Origin: Clostridiaceae bacterium | GTDB lineage: Bacteria > Bacillota > Clostridia > Oscillospirales > Acutalibacteraceae | Direction of reading: 5' to 3' | Assembly (NCBI GenBank): GCA_016292575.1 | Contig: JAEDIH010000044.1 | Location: 1 to 13,294 of the forward strand | DNA length: 13,294 bases | Shown here: positions 6,335 through 13,294 of the stretch, in pieces | Numbering within the stretch: position 1 is the stretch's first letter | Layout: the number at the start of each line of letters is the position of its first letter | Translations under genes and position numbers: made by a program | Notes under the pieces: generated by a model | Database searches by the model: none | The model's input: the letters and a program-made list of their open reading frames with translations, nothing else | Told to the model about the DNA's origin: nothing

Positions 6335-6352
6335 ATTGTGCGTATTGTGCGT
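6335..6352. repeat. 9-bp tandem direct repeat at the end of the phosphatase gene
   Basis: ATTGTGCGT occurs twice back to back (6335-6343 and 6344-6352). The second copy touches the TGA stop of the histidine phosphatase gene. It probably reflects a small slippage duplication; no function is apparent. Confidence 0.6.
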
Positions 6353-7068
6353 CAGTCGTGTCGGGTATCATCATCAAAGCACTCGCAGAAGCGGCAGGCG
6401 AACGACGGCTCCTCGTTATTCGCATACAAGTGACTGATATCGCCGAACGAAAGAATCCTGAACGCAGCAACACCTTTTCTTCGCTCTTCGGTAACAACCG
6501 TTGTTACTGAGGTTGTGAGAGCGGCAAAGTTATGCCAGAACGGCATCGGGCTGACGGAAAGCAGGTGTGAAAGAATAACACATTCAACGCCGAAATGGCA
6601 GAACAGTGCTATTGTATCGTGGTTCGGTTCAGTGACCTTGAAAATTCTTCCGCTGTGCCGGTATCCGTGCTTTGAAAGCAGTTCATCCAGACCGCGCGCA
6701 ACCTTTTCATATTCCTCGCGAGCATTAGTGCCTTTCATCATTGCGCAGTCGTACCATTCGTCCGTATACAGACCGTCAAAACGAGTCCAGTCTTGGGGCA
6801 GCCTGTCCCAGCAGATATCCTTGAAAAGACCGGAGCCGACTCTGCCCTCAAACTCTCTGAGCCACGGCAGCACGGTAATTTCCCTGCCGAGTGTTTTTGT
6901 TGCAAGCTTTGCGGTCTTTTTTGCGCGTCCGAGCGGTGAAGAATAGATAAAATCGGGTTTGAGCTTTTCAATTCTTTTGCAAAGAAACAAAGCCTCCCGT
7001 TTTCCTTTTTTTGTCAGCGAATCTTTAATATAATCGGGATCCCCGTGTCTGATAATTAAAAGCTGCAA
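6352..7068 (-). CDS. Histidine phosphatase superfamily protein (phosphoglycerate-mutase-like fold)
   Basis: From the TTG at 7068 the product has 238 residues and begins MQLLIIRHGDPDY. The Arg7-His8-Gly9 motif is the phospho-acceptor signature of the histidine phosphatase family. SSPLGRAKKTA (43-53) holds the second phosphate-binding Arg48, LREFEG (70-75) the acidic segment, and ALFCHFGVE (154-162) the second catalytic His158. The substrate is unknown; family members act on sugar phosphates, nucleotides or phosphoproteins. TTG was chosen because AGGGTGG lies 5 nt upstream and the family motif then sits at its usual place near the N-terminus. ATG 7083 would add MRVVC and has a poorer site. Longer in-frame extensions only overlap the yfhO-type gene in another frame. 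The C-terminus has a small Cys cluster (CRFCEC). It follows the yfhO-family gene at about 60 nt and is probably co-transcribed. Confidence 0.88.
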   Translation of the reverse strand: MQLLIIRHGDPDYIKDSLTKKGKREALFLCKRIEKLKPDFIYSSPLGRAKKTAKLATKTLGREITVLPWLREFEGRVGSGLFKDICWDRLPQDWTRFDGLYTDEWYDCAMMKGTNAREEYEKVARGLDELLSKHGYRHSGRIFKVTEPNHDTIALFCHFGVECVILSHLLSVSPMPFWHNFAALTTSVTTVVTEERRKGVAAFRILSFGDISHLYANNEEPSFACRFCECFDDDTRHD

Positions 7069-7088
7069 GCAAACCACCCTCATTATAA

Positions 7089-7122
7089 TTTGTCCCACCG
7101 CATTATTTTTCGGTGGGACAAA
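7089..7122. repeat. Perfect 12-bp inverted repeat between yfhO-family and phosphatase genes
   Basis: TTTGTCCCACCG (7089-7100) and CGGTGGGACAAA (7111-7122) are perfect complements around a 10-nt loop. Neither strand continues into a T-run; on the minus strand it is followed by TTATAATGAGGG. It therefore looks like an intercistronic mRNA hairpin (RNA processing or stability, or partial attenuation) rather than a standard terminator. Confidence 0.7.
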
Positions 7123-7129
7123 GCTTATA

Positions 7130-10120
7130 TTATTTCCTTTCGCCGAAGATTTCGTTCCATTCCTTGGCAGTAACGGACTCAATAGGCGTAGGCTTTTCGG
7201 TCGGAGCAAAAACCTCCCTGTGAACATCACGCTTGTAATTGTCCGGTGAAAAAACCTCCCTTTCAGGCAGATTCTGCCTGACTTGCGGAACTTTCTGCGG
7301 TGAAAGCTCAACCGTTTCAATCAGACTGTCATCAGCCTCCTGCGGTGCGGTAACTATTTCTTCGGGTTCGTCGCTGTCTTCATAGAATACGCTGTTGTCA
7401 ACGTCTGTGTTAACAAGAGCATAGACAGGCTTCTTTGTTTTCTTCTTGCCAAACTTTTTCTTGAGCAGCTTGATTATCAAGATAAGAAGTGTAAGCGCAG
7501 CAACAAAAGCAGAAATCATAATTCCTGCCATAAGACCGACAGGCTGATATGAGAAGCTTATCTCATGGTTACCCTTGCTGACCCTTATGCCGATAAGAGC
7601 GTCGCCGACTGCGATGATATCGCTCTTTGCAACCTCTTCACCGTCAAGAGTAATCGTCCAGCCTTTATCGTAGGGAATGGAGGTATAAAGTAGGCAGTCC
7701 TCCTCGGCGGAGAAGGTTCCGCTGATGTCGGTATCCTCAAACGAGGTGATGTTCATTGTATTCTTCGCAAGCTTGTTATAGCCGCGTTCAAATACCTCGT
7801 CATCCATTCTGTAAACATAAAGCTTCAGGCTGCCGCTGTCCTTTTCAAACGGAACGGTTACCGTAACGGTCTGGTTCTTTGCAACGGTTCCCACATCGAA
7901 CAGGCAGTCAAAGCTTGTTGAGGAGGAGAAGGTTCCGCAGGGAGAAGTTACGGTGATATCCTTTGATTCGCCGCCGTCAACATAGTAGTAAATGTAGTAA
8001 TTTCCGCCCTCCTTTGCGGAAATATGGAAGGTTGCGCTTGCGTCGGTATCTTTTTCGCTTTTGTTAAAGTGGAAGTCGTTTTGCTCAAGGCTTTCAGTGA
8101 ACGGGTCAACATTTGTGTAATTGATGGATTCAAACGGAACTTTAACAAAAACATCGGCGGTTTCACCGGTGGCCTTTTTAAAGAAATCGCCTTGAACTTC
8201 AAAAGGATCGGGATTTGTAAGATCCGGCTGAATATCCCACTGCTCAACGGCGCTGTCAACACAGTAAGCAAGCGGAAGATAGTAGTTGTTCTGATATGCG
8301 GTGAACTTGTCAACGGACGAAAGCCTTTTGTAATACTTGCTGCCGAGAACATCGGGCGTAGTATTGTTAACAACATATTTGAGGGCGTGCATCATGTTGT
8401 ATACGGGCGTCTGCGCGTCATAGTTGTAGCTGTTGATGCGATTGCTCATCAGACCAAGGTGATCCTCAAGCTTTGCAAGCTTTTCATATGCCATTGACGA
8501 AAAGACGGAAACGCCGTTATATCCGAACCAGCAGTTATCCATTCTTGTTCTGAGATAAGTCAGCTCCATTCGATAGAACTTATCCTTTTCACCCGAGTCA
8601 ATGGTATCCTTGACTTTCCTGAAGTCATCATAGTCATCTTCATATGAAGATCTCGTTATCGAATTAGGGAAAGAGCCGGTGTCGCAGATTATTACCTCGC
8701 TGCAAACGCAGATGCACAGCAAAACGGCAAGCGAGCCGACATAAAAGCGCTTGTCCTTTAAAACCGTCAGCAACAACACATATAAAACAATGAATATCAG
8801 TGTAATATAAACAGCGCCCGTGCCGACATTCTTTGACTTGACTTTTTCAACAACGGCAACAAAAAGCACGAGCAGTGCTCCGACAAGACCAATCTGCCTT
8901 GACGAAATCTCATTAAGGCGCAAAAAGGTTTTGTATGCCATTACAAGCAGGATAAAGGAATACATGAACGAGAAACGGTAGGGAAGATCGTTCGGAAAAT
9001 GCATTCCATGCCAGACAAAGTTAAGGAAATTGAAATTGAAAGAAATGAAGAAAACCGTCAGAAGTCCGATTGTTGCAAATTTTTCCTTCTTTGAAATTGA
9101 CTTGGTAAAGAAAAACAGAATTGCCAGGATTATTGTAATAATTCCGCAATAGACATTAGGCAGAACATCCTCTCCGCTGCTTCTGATAGTGGTTGTAAGA
9201 CTGCCGAAATGGTTTGCAAAAAAGTCAAAGAATGTGAAGTAGGTCTTAATTTCGCTCGGGAATGAGCCTGAGGTTGCCGAGCAGTTTTGAAGAATTTTGT
9301 AGGTTGGAATAAGGGCAAAGGCCATTAGACCGGCTGCAAGGAGCGATGCGCAGGCAAAAAGCACGCCGCCGTGGAAGAAACGGCTGTTGCGCAGCTTTCT
9401 GTAAAGTCCTTTGGAATGCTTCTTTTGGTATTCGGCGCTTATAACCTTGCTGTTTGTGGAGTTGATAAAGCTGTAATAAAAGAAGTATATGACGGAAAAA
9501 AGGCAAAGCATATATGACATATAGTAGTTTGAAAACAGGGAGAGCGCAAGCGCACCAGTATACAAGCCGATTTTTCCGTGGTCAAGTATTCTTTCAATGC
9601 CGAGCAGAATAAGCGGAAGAAGAACCATTGCGTCAAGCCACATGATGTTCCAGTAGTACGCCAGCATGTATGCGCAGAAAGAATAAAGAATTCCAAACGC
9701 AACAGTTGCGGGCGACTGATTGTGCAGTGACTTTTTAATGTAATAGGCAAACGTTGCCGAAGACAGGGCGGCTTTAATCAGCACCATGGCGGCAATAGCT
9801 TCCGGAACATGAGAATGTCCGAAGAAAACAACTATTGCGCCGATGGGGCTTGAAAGATAGTTGAAGTAGTTTCCGAGAAAACAGCTGCCCAAACCGCTTA
9901 CCCATGAATAGGAAAGAGAAGAACCGCTGAAAATTCTGTCATACAATTCGCTGAACAGCGGACCGTACTGATGATAGAGATCCATTCTCAGAACCGTATT
10001 TTCTCCGAACGGGAAAACCTGGGTGCAGATGTAAACAATGAGCATCAGTCCTGCGGTCGCACCGAAAGAGATAAAAAGATAACGGTTGTCAAAAAAGAAA
10101 TTGTTTTTCTTCTTACTCAT
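7130..10120 (-). CDS. YfhO-family multi-pass membrane protein with long cytosolic tail
   Basis: The 996-residue product fits the YfhO (DUF-type, GT-C-like) family, members of which in Firmicutes are linked to sugar decoration of lipoteichoic acid or other envelope polymers. A first membrane segment (about 14-37) is followed by FGENTVLRMDLYHQYGPLF (38-56), whose Asp47 fits the conserved acidic residue of the first outer loop. Many membrane segments follow up to about residue 470, then a large outer domain, and the family's C-terminal phrase IPYDKGWTITLDGEEV before a last membrane helix. About 110 residues follow that helix: a Lys-rich start, an acidic disordered stretch and two REVFxP repeats. 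ATG 10120 was chosen for its GAAGG 6 nt upstream; an in-frame TTG at 10150 has no ribosome site. The exact glycosyl donor and acceptor are unknown. Confidence 0.85.
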   Translation of the reverse strand: MSKKKNNFFFDNRYLFISFGATAGLMLIVYICTQVFPFGENTVLRMDLYHQYGPLFSELYDRIFSGSSLSYSWVSGLGSCFLGNYFNYLSSPIGAIVVFFGHSHVPEAIAAMVLIKAALSSATFAYYIKKSLHNQSPATVAFGILYSFCAYMLAYYWNIMWLDAMVLLPLILLGIERILDHGKIGLYTGALALSLFSNYYMSYMLCLFSVIYFFYYSFINSTNSKVISAEYQKKHSKGLYRKLRNSRFFHGGVLFACASLLAAGLMAFALIPTYKILQNCSATSGSFPSEIKTYFTFFDFFANHFGSLTTTIRSSGEDVLPNVYCGIITIILAILFFFTKSISKKEKFATIGLLTVFFISFNFNFLNFVWHGMHFPNDLPYRFSFMYSFILLVMAYKTFLRLNEISSRQIGLVGALLVLFVAVVEKVKSKNVGTGAVYITLIFIVLYVLLLTVLKDKRFYVGSLAVLLCICVCSEVIICDTGSFPNSITRSSYEDDYDDFRKVKDTIDSGEKDKFYRMELTYLRTRMDNCWFGYNGVSVFSSMAYEKLAKLEDHLGLMSNRINSYNYDAQTPVYNMMHALKYVVNNTTPDVLGSKYYKRLSSVDKFTAYQNNYYLPLAYCVDSAVEQWDIQPDLTNPDPFEVQGDFFKKATGETADVFVKVPFESINYTNVDPFTESLEQNDFHFNKSEKDTDASATFHISAKEGGNYYIYYYVDGGESKDITVTSPCGTFSSSTSFDCLFDVGTVAKNQTVTVTVPFEKDSGSLKLYVYRMDDEVFERGYNKLAKNTMNITSFEDTDISGTFSAEEDCLLYTSIPYDKGWTITLDGEEVAKSDIIAVGDALIGIRVSKGNHEISFSYQPVGLMAGIMISAFVAALTLLILIIKLLKKKFGKKKTKKPVYALVNTDVDNSVFYEDSDEPEEIVTAPQEADDSLIETVELSPQKVPQVRQNLPEREVFSPDNYKRDVHREVFAPTEKPTPIESVTAKEWNEIFGERK

Positions 10121-10146
10121 TATTAGCCTTCTTTCCGAATATTTGA

Positions 10147-10192
10147 GCAATCGCCGGCTTGTTGATGGGCGCAGATCCCGGCCGGTAATTGC
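10147..10192 (-). promoter_or_regulatory. Stem-loop in the 5' leader of the yfhO-family gene
   Basis: On the plus strand GCAAT-CG-CCGGC (10147-10158) pairs with GCCGG-TA-ATTGC (10181-10192), two 5-bp stems split by a 2x2 mismatch, with an inner GGG/CCC pairing possible. If transcription starts near 10200, the stem forms at the extreme 5' end of the yfhO-family mRNA. It matches no riboswitch class I recognise. Confidence 0.45.
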
Positions 10193-10206
10193 CTTGAATC
10201 TTTTAC

Positions 10207-10235
10207 ATAATACTATATTTTTTTCAATAGTTCAA
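10207..10235 (-). promoter_or_regulatory. Probable sigma-A promoter for the yfhO-family gene
   Basis: On the minus strand there is -35 TTGAAC (10235-10230, 4 of 6), a 17-nt spacer and -10 TATTAT (10212-10207, 5 of 6). The predicted start is near 10200, about 80 nt before ATG 10120. Confidence 0.6.
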
Positions 10236-10320
10236 GAAGTTTATTAAAAATCAGTCTTGTCCGTTCTAAGAAAGGACTTGTACACATATCTATTAGCAAA
10301 CCGAAAAGGAGGGTGAAAAA

Positions 10321-11325
10321 ATGGAACGGTTTAATTCGGCAACAGCCTTTATCTCGGAAAGGCTGAAAAAAGCGCTTCTTGCGGTTGACCCTGCGATAAA
10401 GGAGCGAACGACCGAGATACGTCTCAGGAGCGAAAAGGCGGTGGTTTTATCCGTTTCCGGAAAAAGCATTATACTTTCCGAAGATTCAAAATTGACCGCA
10501 AACCCCGAAAATGCTCTGATTTGCAAAAAAGAGGAACTTCTGGACTCCTTCAATCGTCTTTGCGAGTTTTCGGCGTATTCTTTCCAGAGCAGCATTTCAA
10601 GTGGCTTTATCACAACGCGCGGCGGTCACAGAGTAGGACTTACCGGAACCGCCGTCTGCTCGGCGGACGGCTCTGTTACAACAATACGCGATGTTTCTTC
10701 GCTGAATGTCAGGGTTGCGCGCGAGATTAAAGGCTGCGCCGATGATATTATAAAGCGATTACATATAAATAATTATTTCGGCGGATTAATCATTGCCGGT
10801 CCGCCGTCAAGCGGAAAAACAACGGTGCTGCGCGATCTTATCCGCCGCCTTTCCGGCTTTGAAAGCCCGGAATGTCTCAAAGTCTGTGCCATTGATGAGC
10901 GCGGCGAGCTTGCGGCAATGAAAAACGGCGTGGCTCAGAACGATGTCGGAATAAATACCGACGTGCTTACGGGCTATCCGAAATCCTGCGCCATACTCAC
11001 GGCTGTTAAAACAATGTCACCGCAGGTCATAGCCTGTGATGAGGTTGCGGCGGAAAGCGAGCTTGAAGCCATTGCTCAAGGCGCCAACAGCGGAATTACT
11101 TTCATTGTTACCGTTCATGCGTCCGGCTTTGACGAGCTGATAAGGCGCAGGCAGGTTGAAAGGCTCATTGATATCGGCTGCTTTGAAACCGTTGTTATGC
11201 TCAAGGGCGGCAGTGAGCCGGGAAAAATTGAAAATGTTTATGAAGTCGGTGAGATCAAAGATGAAATATACAGGAGGCGTTTTGGTCTGGCTTGCCGCGG
11301 CGGTCTTCGGGACGGTGCTTGCTGA
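10321..11325 (+). CDS. spoIIIAA: Stage III sporulation protein AA, secretion-type ATPase
   Basis: SpoIIIAA is the cytosolic ATPase of the SpoIIIA-SpoIIQ complex, the channel or feeding tube through which the mother cell supports the engulfed forespore. The 334 residues show an N-terminal domain with ITTRGGHRVGLTG (97-109), then Walker A GPPSSGKTT (160-168, Lys166) and Walker B VIACDE (236-241), with VTVHA (263-267) in the position of the AAA/secretion-ATPase sensor region. Bacillus SpoIIIAA is near 307 residues, so this one is slightly long, the extra lying at the C-terminus. AAGGAGGG (10306-10313) lies 7 nt before the ATG. The 3' end overlaps spoIIIAB by 65 nt. In the family the operon is under SigE; I found no convincing SigE -35/-10 pair between 10193 and 10305. 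Confidence 0.97.
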   Translation: MERFNSATAFISERLKKALLAVDPAIKERTTEIRLRSEKAVVLSVSGKSIILSEDSKLTANPENALICKKEELLDSFNRLCEFSAYSFQSSISSGFITTRGGHRVGLTGTAVCSADGSVTTIRDVSSLNVRVAREIKGCADDIIKRLHINNYFGGLIIAGPPSSGKTTVLRDLIRRLSGFESPECLKVCAIDERGELAAMKNGVAQNDVGINTDVLTGYPKSCAILTAVKTMSPQVIACDEVAAESELEAIAQGANSGITFIVTVHASGFDELIRRRQVERLIDIGCFETVVMLKGGSEPGKIENVYEVGEIKDEIYRRRFGLACRGGLRDGAC

Positions 11326-11764
11326 GCGCTTTTCAAAGCGGCAAAAAGCACTTGAGGAGCTGTTGTCCTTTTTTCACCTTATAAAGCTCGAAGTAACACA
11401 CTATCTGCTGCCTTTTTCCGAAGCGATTGCAAAAATATCGGACAACTCATCAATACACAGTCTCAGCTTCATCTCCGAGTGCGCCCAAAAACTGCAAAGC
11501 GGAGAAGATTTCCCATCGGCTTGGGAAAAAAGTCTTGAGCAAAAACCACCGTGCATCGGAAAAGACGAGCTGAAGCTGCTTTTTAGCTTTGGAAGAACCG
11601 CGTGTTCCTGCGATATAAACGGTGTTGAAGAAATTCTTGTCTACTACGGCGAACGTTTTTCGTCTGCCTTGTCCGAAGCGGTATGCGCAAAGAATAAATA
11701 CGCAAGACTGTGTATGTTTTCCGGTGTTTTTGCCGGCGGAATAATATTTATAATTTTAATTTAA
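11261..11764 (+). CDS. spoIIIAB: Stage III sporulation protein AB
   Basis: SpoIIIAB has a GspF-like domain and is a mother-cell membrane component of the SpoIIIA channel. From ATG 11261 it has 167 residues, close to the 171 of Bacillus. An N-terminal membrane helix (GGVLVWLAAAVFGTVLAERF, about 5-24) leads into RQKALEELLSFFHLIKLEV, the typical start of the cytosolic helical domain. A last hydrophobic helix (FSGVFAGGIIFIILI) ends the protein. The frame stays open upstream to 11156, but the added residues are out-of-frame spoIIIAA sequence. A TTG at 11282 with AGGAGG 4 nt upstream is a possible alternative, yet it would truncate the membrane helix. Confidence 0.93.
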   Translation: MKYTGGVLVWLAAAVFGTVLAERFSKRQKALEELLSFFHLIKLEVTHYLLPFSEAIAKISDNSSIHSLSFISECAQKLQSGEDFPSAWEKSLEQKPPCIGKDELKLLFSFGRTACSCDINGVEEILVYYGERFSSALSEAVCAKNKYARLCMFSGVFAGGIIFIILI

Positions 11765-11777
11765 GAGTGAGGAAAAA

Positions 11778-11972
11778 ATGAAGATCGACTTGATTTTTAA
11801 GATAGCGGCAATCGGCATAATTGTCTCAATTCTTAATCAGATTCTTTCAAGAGCCGAAAAAAGCGAATACGCAACGCTTACAACATTGATGGGGATAATA
11901 ATAGTTCTGCTTATGCTCATTCCGGAGATAGGCGGACTGTTTGAAAGCGTGAAAGAGCTGATCGAGTTTTGA
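11778..11972 (+). CDS. spoIIIAC: Stage III sporulation protein AC
   Basis: This 64-residue protein contains two membrane helices (about 5-24 and 36-51) joined by SRAEKSEYATL, which is the size and pattern of SpoIIIAC, a small integral component of the SpoIIIA complex. GAGTGAGG (11765-11772) lies 5 nt before the ATG, and the gap after spoIIIAB is 13 nt. Its TGA overlaps the TTG start of spoIIIAD as TTGA. Confidence 0.95.
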   Translation: MKIDLIFKIAAIGIIVSILNQILSRAEKSEYATLTTLMGIIIVLLMLIPEIGGLFESVKELIEF

Positions 11973-12358
11973 GCCTGATATTTAAAATTGCCGTTCTTGC
12001 CGTTGCGTGCGCCGTTTTTTCCTCGCTCCTGCGTGAAAGCCGCCCGGAGTATGTTCTTCCGCTCCAGCTTTGCTTTGTTGTAATAATCGTTTCCTTTTTG
12101 ATAAGCGCCGCGTCAAAAAGGCTCGGCGGCCTTTTTGACAACGCCTTTTCGGATATTCTTGAAAAGTCATATATTTCAGTCCTGCTCAAGGGCGCGGTTG
12201 TCAGCGCCGCCTGCACTGTCTGCGCCTCGCTCTGCCGCGAAAGCGGAAACAAAGCCCTCGCCGATACAGTTGAGCTTACCGGAAGAATCATGATAATCCT
12301 GTTTTGCGTTCCGCTTATAGAGTCCGTTGTTGAAACTGCACTTATGTATATAAAATGA
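11969..12358 (+). CDS. spoIIIAD: Stage III sporulation protein AD
   Basis: The 129-residue membrane protein matches SpoIIIAD (133 residues in Bacillus). LLRESRPEYVLPLQLC (20-35) and CRESGNKALADTVELTGR (near 88-105) followed by a hydrophobic IMIILFCVPLIESVVETAL are family-typical. The start is TTG at 11969, overlapping the spoIIIAC stop as TTGA, so translation is probably coupled. No other start in this frame gives a full N-terminal helix. Confidence 0.94.
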   Translation: MSLIFKIAVLAVACAVFSSLLRESRPEYVLPLQLCFVVIIVSFLISAASKRLGGLFDNAFSDILEKSYISVLLKGAVVSAACTVCASLCRESGNKALADTVELTGRIMIILFCVPLIESVVETALMYIK

Positions 12359-13294
12359 TGAAAAAATACTTAACCTTTATTGCAATATGCGCTTTGCTGT
12401 TTTCTTTGTCGTTCACGGCGTTTGGTAAAACGGAAAGCGATGATTACGGAAAAAACTTTGAAAACGAGCTGTTTTCCTCCTTTGACCGGGAAACAAGGTC
12501 GGCAATGGAGCTTTTCGGAATTGAAAGCCTTGATGACGCCGGTGCTTTTGATTTTTCAATGGACAGTCTATCCGATTACTTTAAAACAAACCTGAAAGAA
12601 AAGTCAAACGCTGCCTTAAGATTCTTTTTTGAGCTGTTGACGGTGCTGATGGTTGTAAGTCTGATTGCCACCCTCGGCGAAAAAAACGAACGCTCAAGTC
12701 TTGTCGGACTTATCAGCGTCTGTGTGTTTTCCGTGCTTGTTGCGCAGAAAACCGCTTCGGTTCTTAACATTGCCGTAATGATGACGGACGCCGTTAACAA
12801 GCTTCTTGTTTCATATGTGCCTGTCTATGCCGGCATAATTGCTGTTTCAGGAAATCCCGTAAGCGCTGCTGCTTATAATTCGCTGACGCTGCTTTTTGCC
12901 GAGGGCGTTTCCTTGCTGACGGCAAAGCTGGTTGTTCCGTTCACGGGCGTAATACTGTGTCTTACCATTGCTTTTTCAATGAACGGACAGATAAACTGCA
13001 GCCGCTTTCTTTCGGCTGCGGGGAAAAGCACCAATTTTGTTCTCGGCTCTGCCGCCGCGTTTTTCACGGGGTTTCTGACTCTAAAAAGCATTTTGTCTTC
13101 GGCTGCCGACAGTGCGACCTCACGCGGAATACGATTTATTGTGAGCGGACTCATTCCCGTTGTCGGCAGCGCAATGAGCGAGGCATATTCAGCCTTTGCT
13201 TCAAGTATAAATTTAATAAAAGGCTCGGCTGCCGTAATAGGTATTGCCGCCGTGTTTGTCACCTGCTTTCCGGCGATAACCGAATTGTTTTTGT
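12355..13294 (+). CDS. spoIIIAE: Stage III sporulation protein AE, C-terminus outside window
   Basis: The frame runs 313 codons to the window edge; the Bacillus protein is near 399 residues. The N-terminus has a signal-peptide-like segment (MMKKYLTFIAICALLFS), then a soluble Asp/Glu-rich part, then several hydrophobic helices. Near 240-290, LKSILSSAADSATSRGIRF and SGLIPVVGSAMSEAY are the conserved SpoIIIAE core; SpoIIIAE is a polytopic part of the channel. The first ATG (12355) overlaps the spoIIIAD stop as ATGA, and a second ATG follows directly at 12358; either may be used. No separate strong ribosome site is present, which fits translational coupling. spoIIIAF, AG and AH are expected just outside the window. 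Confidence 0.95.
   Translation, partial: MMKKYLTFIAICALLFSLSFTAFGKTESDDYGKNFENELFSSFDRETRSAMELFGIESLDDAGAFDFSMDSLSDYFKTNLKEKSNAALRFFFELLTVLMVVSLIATLGEKNERSSLVGLISVCVFSVLVAQKTASVLNIAVMMTDAVNKLLVSYVPVYAGIIAVSGNPVSAAAYNSLTLLFAEGVSLLTAKLVVPFTGVILCLTIAFSMNGQINCSRFLSAAGKSTNFVLGSAAAFFTGFLTLKSILSSAADSATSRGIRFIVSGLIPVVGSAMSEAYSAFASSINLIKGSAAVIGIAAVFVTCFPAITELFL

Noticed and set aside
7069..7320. N-terminal extension of the phosphatase frame up to an ATG at 7320
   Set aside because: The extra residues are basic, unlike any domain, and lie entirely over the end of the yfhO-family gene or its hairpin in another frame. The family motif RHG should be within the first ten residues, which the TTG at 7068 gives.
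10121..10150. TTG at 10150 as the start of the yfhO-family protein
   Set aside because: There is no ribosome site before it, whereas ATG 10120 has GAAGG at good spacing and gives a typical short Lys-rich N-terminus. The extra 30 bases are in the structured leader.
11156..11260. Upstream extension of spoIIIAB
   Set aside because: These 35 codons lie over spoIIIAA in another frame and would put a non-family segment before the N-terminal membrane helix.
12873..13262. 129-codon open frame on the minus strand within spoIIIAE
   Set aside because: The plus frame is continuous SpoIIIAE with family motifs. The reverse frame has no ribosome site or recognisable domain and is a coding shadow.
1..13294. 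CRISPR array, tRNA/rRNA, insertion sequence or phage genes
   Set aside because: No regularly spaced repeats, no tRNA-like cloverleaf, no transposase or integrase motifs and no terminal inverted repeats were seen on either strand.

Overview
The window looks like chromosomal DNA from an endospore-forming member of the Clostridia, plausibly a gut Oscillospirales/Ruminococcaceae or Lachnospiraceae-type anaerobe. The firmest evidence is the right end, which carries spoIIIAA, spoIIIAB, spoIIIAC, spoIIIAD and the first 313 codons of spoIIIAE in the canonical order. Low-GC-type promoters, strong AGGAGG ribosome sites, GTG/TTG starts, a 2-enoate-reductase-like flavoenzyme and an F5/8C-FN3 module of the kind attached to clostridial GH43 enzymes fit this. 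The lineage is an inference; only endospore-forming Firmicutes is well supported.

Left region (1-3460): two secreted alpha/beta-hydrolases of the LCAT/lipase type, both on the minus strand (1-686, cut by the window edge, and 1653-3182). They flank a plus-strand gene (897-1625) for a free-standing discoidin-like (F5/8 type C) plus fibronectin-III-like protein with no catalytic domain and no signal peptide. The first lipase and the discoidin gene are transcribed divergently from good sigma-A-type promoters separated by an AT-only perfect inverted repeat. The discoidin gene and the second lipase converge on a bidirectional terminator. The second lipase is preceded by an 18-codon leader ORF overlapping it as TAATG, and by a 29-bp near-palindrome abutting the leader's ribosome site. 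This is the least ordinary part of the window.

Middle region (3405-6307): a consensus promoter (TTGACA-17-TATAAT) drives a minus-strand pair, an old-yellow-enzyme/2-enoate-reductase-like flavo-iron-sulfur protein and an AlkD-type DNA glycosylase. The ribosome site of the AlkD gene contains the stop codon of the reductase gene. A hairpin terminator follows the pair.

Right-middle region (6352-10235): a promoter and a structured leader precede a 996-residue YfhO-family membrane protein with an unusual cytosolic tail. It is followed on the same strand by a histidine phosphatase; a perfect 12-bp inverted repeat with no T-tract lies between them.

Right end (10321-13294): the spoIIIA operon, divergent from yfhO, with tightly overlapping genes. 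SpoIIIAA is the ATPase and AB-AE are membrane components of the channel between mother cell and forespore. No tRNA, rRNA, CRISPR, insertion sequence or phage gene was seen. No non-coding stretch exceeds about 225 bases.
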